A program made the position numbers and the translations under genes. 64,000 nucleotides of DNA from Acanthopleura granulata (taxonomy: Eukaryota > Mollusca > Polyplacophora > Chitonida > Chitonidae): positions 9,224,277-9,288,276 of the forward strand of contig JABBOT010000010.1 of the NCBI GenBank assembly GCA_016165875.1, given 5' to 3'. Positions 11,311 to 23,200 of this stretch are shown piece after piece. How positions within the stretch are numbered: position 1 is the stretch's first letter; each line of letters opens with the position of its first letter. The notes under the pieces were generated by a model. It worked only from the letters and a program-made list of their open reading frames with translations, had not been told where the DNA came from and searched no databases.

Positions 11311-13080
11311 CTTTTGTGAGCTGTGTAGATTTGTTCTAAAGATAGCCATGAAAAAGGAACAATTACAGCCAAAAAACAACATAGGCCATAATTCAAAAAT
11401 GAAGATTTATTGAGACTTGTAGACTTCTCCATTTCATGTTTACTTTCCTCATTACTGGAGCTTGCAATTAATTTGCTATGATGATGATAACTTGCTAAGA
11501 ATGATAACAAAGATCACTCAGAGTGTCTGTATACAAATGTCTGTCTTCTGACAGTGCTAAGCCATCTGTAATTCTTCTGTTGCACTAATCCTCAAATGAG
11601 GAGAAATTTGAATATGCACTCCTTCTTTATTTTATTTTTGTATTAACCATAATTAATTTTAGCAGATCTATTGTGTGCTCTTTTCAACCAATATATATGT
11701 AACTGCAAAAAGGATACAGTTTCTTTTTTCATACATGGTTATAGTCTATCTAATGAATCCGTATTTTACTTTTCAAAACACTGTTAGAGAAATGTATTTT
11801 TTGGCTTTCATCACTAATAATAATTGTCCTAGAAGTTAGGAGTTAAGGTAGTGATAAAATAAATATACACTGGTAACAGGTATTCAGTATTTTCTATTTT
11901 TATTCAAAACTGATATTAGTTTCTTCAAAACTAGAACATATACACACATATAGGATGCTTCAATGCTTGACCTACCAACTAATTAACCAAAATGTTAACA
12001 CTAAAAGTTAAAAACACATTAAAATCCGAACACTTTTGACCTTGAACAGTGTTAAGTACAAAACAATACAGAAAACACTCTCATTAGAAAAACAGCAAAC
12101 AGATATGGCACTATGCAGGAATATATGTAGTACAGCAAACACTCATCAATTACATTTTTACTAATGGCTTTTTCTGGCTGCATGTAACAATATTCCACTT
12201 ATACAACAGAGTTGTGTTTCTGAGGAGAGAAGACCGTGACCCATGAAGACAAGGAGCTGGAACTGACCAGGTCACCCAGGTAAGGCCAAAGTGATCAGAC
12301 ACTGCTTGACCAACAAGGAATATTGTGTAGTGAATGTTTTTGTCACCATTCTTTACATATCATAAATCAGCCATCCTTTCAACACATTGTATATTCTTCT
12401 TCTGAAGTACATTTATATCTATATGGCCATACACATGCTGGTCTTAGGGGTAAATTTTCTATGTAACACCAGCAAGCCTTTTAAAGGGATGAAGATTTTG
12501 TACACTGTAAATGTCTTTCTATTCCCGGAACATTTACTTTTGTGAAGTCCGCAGTAATGATTATTCCACGGAATATACAACCAGCGTATATACAATTCCA
12601 TACAGTGCCTAAGGCCGTGAAGGTGTTGCAGGGAGTAAAACAAAAGTACATGTAAGTAACTAGAGATATTTTAGTCTCAAGCAAATTTATTTTTTAAAGC
12701 CACCAAGCCTTAGATTGCTCTAAATATGTCAACCCATTTGACTCGCACTGTTACACTTTAACTCAACATATTGTTACGTAAGTAGGTACCAGCATGATGT
12801 ACTTTAATCTCACAATATAAAAAGTGGCCTCAGATGGATTCAGTCAAATGGCCTCGCCCATATCTGCACCACAAGGAAGCAAGCCTTTAAGCATGCTTAT
12901 TGGCAGATTAAAATTTTTTTTGGAGCTGTGTTGAAGCCTGTGAGTTTTGTGTTTGTTATTTCTTTACTGTCTTCATAAATAGTATCCCACCCCATACATT
13001 CACAAAATTTAAATCGAGCCAATTTGTTTTCAAAGCAAAGCTGTGAAAATTGGTGTCAATGAAAAAAAAAGTTATTTACA
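11311..13080. other. No gene seen; degenerate repeat at 12165-12260
   Basis: Mostly AT-rich sequence. Near 12190 the text ATATTCCACTTATACAACAG is a very degraded copy of dispersed repeat family A. An ACCCAG|GTAAGG donor-like site near 12280 follows a frame with a stop, so it is not called an exon. Confidence 0.5.
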
Positions 13081-13425
13081 GTTATCCAGTATAGCCTGAA
13101 GAGTAAAGGTGTTGTATAACCCAAGACAACCTAAGGGATAAAAGTTTTATATAATGCAGTATAGCCTGGAGACTGAAAGTTTTATGTAATCCAGTATAGC
13201 CTGGACACTAAAGGTTTTATGTAATCCAGCATAGCCTGGAGAGTAAAGGTTTTATATAACCAAACATAGCCTGGAGACAAAAGGTTTTATATAACCCAAG
13301 ATAGTCTGGAGACAAAAGGTTTTATATAACCCAAGACAGCCTGGGTAGTAAAGGTTTTATATAACCCAAGACAGCCTGGAGAGTAAAGGTTTTATACAAC
13401 CCACTATAGCCTGAAAAGTAAAGGC
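13081..13425 (+). repeat. 35-bp minisatellite, about 9-10 units
   Basis: The unit is AGCCTGGAGAGTAAAGG + TTTTATATAACCCAAGAT with substitutions. It lies downstream of the minus-strand gene's stop codon. Confidence 0.9.
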
Positions 13426-13777
13426 ACAGTAGCGCTCTGCTGTAGCCATTTGCCAGATAACTATTTGATAGCCAAACTGTAGTTAATTCCTCTTGTTTTT
13501 CCAGCAAAGCCTGAATGTGACATAGATAGGGCATGGCATATCTTGCTACCTGTAGTTACAAATATATAAAGTGATTAGCAATAACCTTCGGCCTGGCCGT
13601 ACAATCATAAGCTTCCACATCATCGTTTTAATGATCATACAGTGTACACTATTACTGTTAAACACAGATGTATCTGGTATCAAAATATTGGAAAAAGTTG
13701 TTCTCTCACTGAGTCAAATCCAGAAGTTGCCACTGCTTATGACTACTCCAAAGATTTGCTTGAAGTTAATCCAAATA

Positions 13778-13783
13778 TTTAAT
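13778..13783 (-). terminator. Candidate poly(A) signal ATTAAA
   Basis: The hexamer ATTAAA on the minus strand lies about 210 bp past the TAG of the minus-strand gene. No canonical AATAAA is nearer, and another ATTAAA lies near 13630. The hexamer is common in AT-rich DNA, so this is a weak positional call. Confidence 0.25.
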
Positions 13784-13993
13784 CAAGATGTGGTATGTTT
13801 TTGTTCATACTACCTATGTCTTCATCTGCATGGTTTGAACAAGTAGAAATGCATCATTTATAGGTAAATATTCAACATAAAGCTGTATAAAGTCGATGGA
13901 GGTTTAACTAGATCTTCCATTAAAACAAATATTTGATTACTATTGGTTTACATTCCATTTCTTCTGTCTTCTGACTTAACCTCTGACATAAGC

Positions 13994-14217
13994 CTAGTCT
14001 GCCATTCTGGCCTGGATAAATCTGGCCAGCTTTTGTACTGCTCTGGTGTTAGAATGGCAGCTATACATGCCCATATTTTGCCAGAAGACCACATCCACCA
14101 TACAGCCAATTCTGCTGTACTGGTCATCGGTCAGTAACCGGTCACTCTCCACGGCCAAAGGGGAGTGGGGCGCCTGATGATGCATTAGAACTAGGGCCAA
14201 CTTGGGGTCACCATCAC
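13994..14217 (-). CDS. Exon 9 (terminal) of the minus-strand gene
   Basis: The acceptor TTTATCCTCAG|GTGATGG is strong. The frame then runs 74 codons to TAG with balanced composition, including LALVLMHHQAP, VESDRLLTDDQYSRIG, VDVVFWQNMGMYSCHSN and KLARFIQARMAD at the C-terminus. It opens with two bases, matching the phase-1 donor of exon 8, so the junction codon is TGT (Cys). The coding quality of this exon is among the best in the window. Confidence 0.75.
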
Positions 14218-17200
14218 CTGAGGATAAATTACATAAATTAGAAAACTGGTTCGATTTTGTTATCATCTATATGTCTGCAGGTGTAATTGTTTGGTACACA
14301 TTACGGCAGATTTTCCAGCTTGCATGGGAAGCAGTGAAGAGAATGGCACACCACTCTCTTGTTATCTGATGCTACTGATAGCTGCACATATATATATGCA
14401 CATGTACATCACAACACCTGTTCATGGCATGCTATCTGTTCATGTCACAAGCCCTGGCCATGGCACAGTATCTTGTTATGTCACCACACCTAGTTCTTTC
14501 ACAGGTGACCTGGTGAGGTCACAATATCAATACGTGATCATGTCAAAATGCCTGTTCATGTCAAAATGCCTTGTCACATCACAATACCTGTTCATGTCAC
14601 AATACCTGATCATGCCACAATGCCTGGTCACGTCACAAGACCTGTTCATGCCACAATGCCTGTTCATGTCACAATGTCTGGTCACGTCACAATGCCTGGT
14701 CATGTCACAATACCTGATCATGCCACAATGCCTGTTCATGCCACAATGCCTGTTCATGTCACAATGTCTGGTCACATCACAATACCTGTTCATGTCACAA
14801 TACCTGTTCATGCCACAATGCCTGTTCATGTCACAATGCCTGGTCATGCCACAATACCTGTTCATGTCACAATGCCTGGTCATGTCACAATGCCTGTTTA
14901 TTCCACAATGCCTGTTCCTATCACAGTGCCTTGTCACGTCACAATACCTGTTCATGCCACAATGCCTGTGCATGCCACAATGCCTGGTCACGTCACAATG
15001 CCTGGTCATGCCACAGTGCCTCTCCATGCCACAATACCTGTTCATGCCACAATGCCTGTTCGTGTCAACATACTTGTCATACAATATAATACTTGATTGT
15101 GTCACAACAATTGTTCATGACATCTTCTCAGGGATCCATACATGTCCTATTTACAACCTGATATTCGGTTCATAAAATTGGGTTTAAAGTTAAATTTTGA
15201 GGTAGGAAACTAAATATTTTTGGTTAGAAAATTTATTTTTCATGAACAGAAAAATAACTAACCTTAGTCTGGATGTCAAAAATGAAAACTTCCACAAGCG
15301 GCAAAGGTTTATATGGCCCTTAAATGTCCAGGAAGTTCAAAGAATTTGACTGTCGATTTTCCAGGCCTCACTTTTGGTTTGATTATGGAATATTGATGTA
15401 GGTCACGGAAAATGGCAGAAACGGTGTTTTTTACCAAATTTTCAACGAATAGCCTATTTAAGATTCTGGTGTTTGGAGAGAAAACATCTCCTTTAGGTGA
15501 AAAACTGCCTCGAGGCACAATGACCATGAGCACATACATTTATACATAAGATACACTGGCCAAGTCCCGTTATCTGACTGCACTAACCTTCACAGGCGTT
15601 ACTTAGGCTCCAACAATACACAGGATTGTTTTTTATGAAACAGGGGTGGTGTTTTGGCAACCATTTATTACCCTTGCTAGTCTGCAGCGTATTTTTATTC
15701 AGTTATAAAGAAAAGATTGGCATAGATGGCGCTGCATGTACCCACATACATGCCTGCTTGGTGACTTGATGGTTAGACTCATGATGGCTGCTGGTCATTT
15801 ATGCTGTTATGGACCCTAATAAAGATATCTGGCAATGTTTTATAAATCACAACAATTTTCATTCAGAACAAAAAATGTATCTGGCTATAGCAGATAATGT
15901 TTATAGAATTCTATACATAATTACTGGTACACAACAGAACATAAAATTTACCTTGGTTTGTAAAATAAATTTTTGCTCACTTCGGATTCAAATTTGGCTG
16001 GTAAAAATTTCTTAACATAATACCTTGTAAATTTTCGACTTATATGAACCCCGATACTACATACATAAGATGGACTATTTCTGCAGTTAATTAATGTGCA
16101 TTTCCAATCTTTTGGGACAGGTTTTTTTTTCATATCTAAACTACAGCATCCAAAGCAAAGGTCTTTCAGTGTAGACACTAATGCTCATGGACCATTATTT
16201 TCCAATCTGATCATGCACTGCGGATTGATTTATTTTGCTCAAGAATTTACGTTCAACTATTTTTAACACATCCAGCAATCAGAACCTCAGGGAATATACC
16301 TCTCATGGTATGAAAATGTCTTCACGCTTATAATGAAAATTTAAAACCTCAATCCTCCATACCCTCTACTTCAAGCAAACTGTGATGTGCCCCATGGAGA
16401 CAAATCATCCACTGCTTCTTGTGTTGTGTGAGCAGAATTGCAGCTTGAGATTGTGCTTTTGTGACATTGTGATGTCAGACATTTGTGTGATGTTCTATGC
16501 CATGTCAACCGCCCAGGTGTGACATCATGATGTCAGACATTTGTCTGGTGTTCTATGCCATGTCGACTGCCCAGGTGTGACATTTGTCTGGTGTTCTATG
16601 TCCAGTCGACTGTCCAGGTGTGACATCACGATGTCAGACATCTGTCTGGTGTTCCATGTCCAGTTGACTGTCCAGGTGATCACATGTACACAGGCCTATA
16701 CAGCAGGACAGCTAAAACCCATGATAAAATGCTCAGCTTTTTGTAGGGTTTTTTTTATGTGCCTATTAGGCTAAGTAATTGTATATGAAGTATTTCAAAA
16801 CATTGTTTAAACTTAACCATCAGTTACTGGCGCAATTTTGTCTGAGTGGCAGCTTATCCTCATAAGGCATTCATATATTACTTTATTTGATTGTTGATTA
16901 AAACCTTACTCAGGTATTTTTCAGCTGTATGATGGTGGTCAGTTATATGTCCTGTTTGTATTTTTTCAACTTACAGCCACCCCACAACGACAACAACTTG
17001 ATACAAAGTCTTTCTGACATTCTTGAGTAGAGCATAAATGACCAATGAAATAAATAAATAAATCAGGGCTGAACTGACAAAGTTGAACTTCTGTCCAAAA
17101 ATACTCACACTTTGCTTTCCTCATTGCACTGTCCACTGAAGACCCCAGATAATCCATAATGGGGCAGATCAAGATGCTGAATTCTCTAGCATTCCGATGT

Positions 17201-20200
17201 GAAGCCACCTTTGCTGTTTCGATGGCCACATTCACAGATTTCTCCAGGTGTTTCTTGAAGGCATGCAGAAAGGCCAAATCTGCTCCTTTCAAATCACAGT
17301 CGATTGGCTTCACCACACTCACTGTCATACTGGGGATCTCCTGACTTTTTCTTGACAACCACCTACGTATCCCTGACAAACTTTTAGTTCCTTCTGAAAT
17401 GCCCAATTAAAAGATTAAATTCCACAACATTATGTACAGGTCAGTAACAGTCATCAGGAGACATGCTGCAGCTGGGAGCTCCACTGTAATATTTATCTGA
17501 TAGGTGTTGCATTGCCTAGCAATGTATTATTAAACACACCATTGGTACCTCATCCTGTAGAAAGGTAGGTGTACAGAATGTCTAACTTCCGTTTTGGCCT
17601 CTCGGATAAAGATTTTGTTGTTGTTGCAGGAAGCATGTGGTAATTGGAGCTGCTACGGAATGCTTCCTCACTCATCACATCACAGATTAACAACCTGTCA
17701 TGAGTGGATTATGCTGCTCACTGCTCACTCTGCTTATGTGTTCCCACACTAAATGTCTCAACACAGTGCCTTTCAATCAGTTTTCCTTCACCTTTCTCAC
17801 AGCTCCAGACTGTTTCAAATGATCCATTAAACAAATGGAAAAATGAAGGGTGTAGATCTGATTCAGCTTTTTTGTTTGTTTTTCGTGAATGAACAGAAAT
17901 GGATATATGGGAATGCGCCTTAAACAGACCTCAAGAGCAGGACTGGTTTGTCCACGCTGTTCTAGCTGGCTGAATCAAACACTTTAGCTTCAGGACATAA
18001 TGAACACTGGCCAGTTGCATGTTATGCCAGATGCAAATGAGGATAGGCATAATTTTGTACCAGAAATGCAGCCATCTCAAGGCAATACTCAGATCGCAAC
18101 ATACACAGGCAAATAATAAAAACATTATTAATCAGTTGTTTTCACATTTCACCAAGTATTGGTGTTCAGGTGGCAGTCATGGTGTTCTGTCCTACCGGTC
18201 ACGTCACTCAATTGATAAAAAATTGTACAGGACAAGAATCAACTTTCAAGTAATCTGGAACTACATGTAATTTTGTGTCTGCGATACCAAAGATTTCATT
18301 AGAGCTTTCATTGACTTGCTTTATCTCAAATTTTTACCCTTATCTTGCTCAAATATAGACAAACTGTTCTTCTTTCCAGCAAGAACGCGGCCAGCATTAT
18401 GATGCGAAGAAACTGGGTAACCCACAACCAGCCGCAGGTTGCTGGTAGACTCTGAAACGCACGGCGAGAGAGGAAGCCAGCATGACATCTCCACAGACAA
18501 CTTCATCTTATGCGGACATGTACGCCTGTTCAACTGGCCAGTGGCAAGTACCTGCAGTACAAGTAGATTACCTTGATTCAAGACCTAAGCCAGTGACCAG
18601 CACCCCAAATGGCAGGTAGTTTACCTTGACTGTTACTGTCAACACCTGAACCAGTGACCAGCACCCCAAATAGCAGGTAGCTTACTTTCATTCTTACTGT
18701 CAACATCTCACCCTGTGACCAACACACCAAATGGCAGGTAGCTTACCTTGACTGTTACTGTCAACACCTGAACCAGTGACCAGCACCCCAAATAGCAGGT
18801 AGCTTACTTTCATTCTTACTGTCAACATCTCACCCTGTGACCAACACCCCAAATGGCAGGTAGTTTACCTTGACTGTTACTGTCAACACCTGAACCAGTG
18901 ACCAGCACCCCAAATAGCAGGTAGCTTACTTTCATTCTTACTGTCAACATCTCACCCTGTGACCAGCACACCAAATGGCAGGTAGCTTACCTTGATTCTT
19001 ACTGTCAACATCTCACCCTGTGACCAACACCCCAAATGGCTGGTAGCTTACTTTCATTCTTACTGTCGACATCTCGCCCTGTGACCAACACCCCAAATGG
19101 CTGGTAGCTTACCTTGATTCTTACTGTCAACATCTCACCCTGTGACCAACACCCCAAATGGCAGGTAGCTTACCTTGATTCTTACTGTCAACATCTCACC
19201 CTGTGACCAGCACACCAAATGGCAGGTAGCTTACCTTGATTCTTACTGTCAACATCTCACCCTGTGACCAGCACACCAAATGGCAGGTAGCTTACCTTGA
19301 TTCTTACTGTCAACATCTCACCCTGTGACCAACACCCCAAATGGCTGGTAGCTTACTTTCATTCTTACTGTCGACATCTCACCCTGTGACCAACACCCCA
19401 AATGGCAGGTAGCTTACCTTGATTCTTACTGTCAACATCTCACCCTGTGACCAACACCCCAAATGGCTGGTAGCTTACCTTGATTCTTACTGTCAACATC
19501 TCACCCTGTGACCAACACCCCAAATGGCAGGTAGCTTACCTTGATTCTTACTGTCAACATCTCACCCTGTGACCAGCACACCAAATGGCAGGTAGCTTAC
19601 CTTGATTCTTACTGTCAACATCTCACCCTGTGACCAGCACACCAAATGGCAGGTAGCTTACCTTGATTCTTACTGTCAACATCTCACCCTGTGACCAGCA
19701 CACCAAATGGCAGGTAGCTTACCTTGATTCTTACTGTCAACATCTCACCCTGTGACCAACACCCCAAATGGCTGGTAGCTTACTTTCATTCTTACTGTCG
19801 ACATCTCACCCTGTGACCAACACCCCAAATGGCAGGTAGTTTACCTTGACTGTTACTGTCAACACCTGAACCAGTGACCAGCACCCCAAATAGCAGGTAG
19901 CTTACTTTCATTCTTACTGTCAACATCTCACCCTCTGACCAACACCCCAAATGGCTGGTACCTTACCTTGATTCTTACTGTCAACATCTGACATAGTGAC
20001 CAGCACCCCAAATGGCAGGTAACTTACCTTGATTCTTACTGTCAACATCTGGTCCTTCGACGTGGTGGAAGTCTGAATTGCAAAGGTTCAAAGTTAAGCA
20101 TAATGATAAAAGAGTGAAAAAACATGTGGACCAACAACAACAGCAAAGTTTAACAAGCATTCTGGAAGGAACATGGGTCTGGATGAACTTTGTACTTGCT

Positions 20201-23200
20201 ATTAGATCATGTTTTATCACTTTATCAAACTCAGGCAATACTTTGGGAGCCAAGAAGGAGTTCTTCATCATTGGAGATATAAGTGTAAGAGCTAGAGGAC
20301 TTGAACATTTAGACCTGACAGACAGAACCTCTACATGGCCTTTTCTTAAATTTTGCATCCTGTGCTAAACTAGACCCAACACTGATTAAAAAAATCCAAA
20401 TCAGTTTACTTAACATATCAACATCAACAAAACCTGTGCTAAAATACATTCCAATATATAGTCAATAAAGATCAGTATTTCTTCAGTGTCAACTTCTTTA
20501 TGTTCTTTACTTTATAAGAAGGGCCTTAATTTGTGACAATTTTAACTTTATTCAGCATGACTGACTACATCAATCAAATGCTAAAATTTTCTTTCTGGTA
20601 GTCTGATTAAGGTTTCCACTGTCTTAAAGTTTAACTCATGTATAAACAGGATTAGTGCCTACCTATAATTGACTCTTACCATTAGCATCTGAACCTGTGA
20701 CCAGCACCCCAAATGGCAGGTAACTTACCTTGACTCTTACTGTCAACACTTGAACCTGTGACCAGCACCCCAAATAGCAGGTAGCTTACCTTGATTCTTA
20801 CTGTCAACATCTGAGCCAGTGACCAGCACCCCAAATGGCTGGTAGCTTACTTTCATTCTTACTGTCAACATCTCATCCTGTCACCAGCACCCCAAATGGC
20901 AGGTAACTTACCTTGATTCTTACTGTCAACATCTCAACCTGTTACCAGCACCCCAAATGGCAGGTAACTTACCTTGACTCTTACTGTCAACATCTCAACC
21001 TGTGACCAGCACTCCAAATGGCAGATAACTAACCTTGATTCTTACCATCAACGCCTGAGCCTGTGACCAGCACCTCAAATGGCAGGTAGCTCACCTTGAT
21101 TCTTACTGTCAACACCTGAATCTGTGACCAGCACCCCAAGGGGCAGGTAACTTACCTTGACTCTTACTCTCAACATGTAAATCTGTGACCAACACCCCAA
21201 ATGGCAGGTAGCTCACCTTGATTCTTACTGTCAACACCTGAACCTGTGACCAGCACCCCAAATGGCAGGTAACTAACCTTGATTCTTACTGTCAACACCT
21301 GAACCTGTGACCAGCACCCCAAATGGCAGGTAACTAACCTTGATTCTTACTGTCAACACCTGAACCTGTGACCAGCACCCCAAATGGCTGGTAGCTTACC
21401 TTAATTCTTACTGTCAACACTTGAACCTGTGACCAGCACCCCAAATGGCAGGTAGCTTACCTTGATTCTTACTGTCAACACCTGAAACTGTGACCAGCAC
21501 CCCAAATGGCACATAACTAACCTTGATTCTTACTGTCAACACCTGAACCTGTGGCCAGCACCTCAAATGGCAGGTAACTTACTTTGATTCTTACTGTCAA
21601 CACCTGAACCTGTGGCCAGCACCTCAAATGGCAGGTAACTTACTTTGATTCTTACTGTCAACACCTGAACCTGTGGCCAGCACCTCAAATGGCAGGTAAC
21701 TTACTTTGATTCTTACTGTCAGCACTTGAACCTGTGACCAGCACCCCAAATGGCTGGTAGCTTACTTTCATTCTTACTCTCAACACCTGAAACTGTGACC
21801 AGCACCCCAAATGGCAGGTAGCTCACCTTGATTCTTACTGTCAACATCTCAACCTGTGACCAGCACCCCAAATGGCAGGTAACTTACCTTGATTCTTACT
21901 GTCAACTTCTGAATCTGTGACCAGCACCCCAAATGGCAGGTAGCTTACTTTCATTCTTACTCTTAACACCTGAACCTGTGACCAGCACCCCAAATGGCAG
22001 GTAACTTACCTTGATTCTTACTGTCAACACCTGAACCTGTGACCAGCACCCCAAATGGCTGGTAGCTTACTTTCATTCTTACTCTTAACACCTGAACCTG
22101 TGACCAGCACCCCAAATGGCACGTAGCTTACCTTGATTCTTATCATCATTAGCTGACCCTGTGACCAGCAGCCCAAGTGGCAGGTAGCTTACCTTGATTC
22201 TTACCATCATCAGCTGACCCTGTGACCAGCAACCCAAACGGCAAGTGCCTTTAATACCTAGAGTCTTACCTTCAACACTTGAGCCCGTGTCCATGGCAGA
22301 CGGTTCATGTTCACCTTTGCCTTCTTTATTTGTTGTTTTTGCTTGACTTCTTTCATCTTTCATACATTCTTCAACATCATCTAGAAGACTGCGAATGGCA
22401 TTTATTATTTCAGTTCTCTCATCTTTCTCCTCTGTAGTCTCCAGCTGGATAAAGACAGAGAGACAGTACAAGTACATCAATATCTGTGTCACGTCACCAC
22501 AAACACCAGGTGAAGGCTTCTTATCCTTTGGCATCTTCTAAAAACACCTCAACTTCAATAAGCTGCAGATGATCATATCCATGTAGTAATATCACCCAGA
22601 AGTGACTACCATGTACTTAACTACAAAATGCTTACAGTGTCTTCAACTTGTGTGACAAGGATTTATAATGTAGGCCTACAAAGTGTAAAACAATGGAGTC
22701 AGTATACTTTACTATCACAAAAGGAATTTGTCAAATGATGCACAGTGGCTGTACAGGATGGACAGGTATTTGTACGTGGGTGTAAAATTGAGATGGAACT
22801 TCTCAAATACGAGAGGCTTGCTGCCTAAGTTGGCCGAGTATGGCATAAAAACCATAGAGGAGAGAGAGAAAAATTAGTCGGTTAAAGCGTCCTGAATCAG
22901 ATCTAGGGGCCAAAATATGAACAATGAGGCCACAGGCTTGAATCACAAGGTTTGCCAGGTACTGGTCTTAATGAATAAGCCCAATTGGCATTGGAGCCGT
23001 TTTGTGAGAGTAAAGCTGTTTGGTCAAGACGCGGGTGGGTGCTCTCGTAAACTAAAGCGAAAATAATGCTAAAAACACGTGAATTCCTTGACCCCCTTTC
23101 CGTCAGTTTTTCTTCGTTATTTTTCCAGACTTTGTTCACACAAAGCGAAAAGGGATCGTGGTATCATGTGTCAGGTGTGTATTCTATAGCGACTACCGAA

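Noticed and set aside
14527..15105. Histidine/methionine- or cysteine-rich hexapeptide repeat proteins on both strands
   Set aside because: Produced by an 18-bp satellite whose length is a multiple of three; no start, splice or flanking coding signal.
15309..15539. 76-codon minus-strand frame as an extra exon between exons 8 and 9
   Set aside because: Protein-like composition but no pyrimidine-rich acceptor or consensus donor; exons 8 and 9 already join in phase.
18591..22245. CRISPR-like array because of regular repeats
   Set aside because: There are no unique spacers: the whole 61-bp unit repeats, in a eukaryotic intron.
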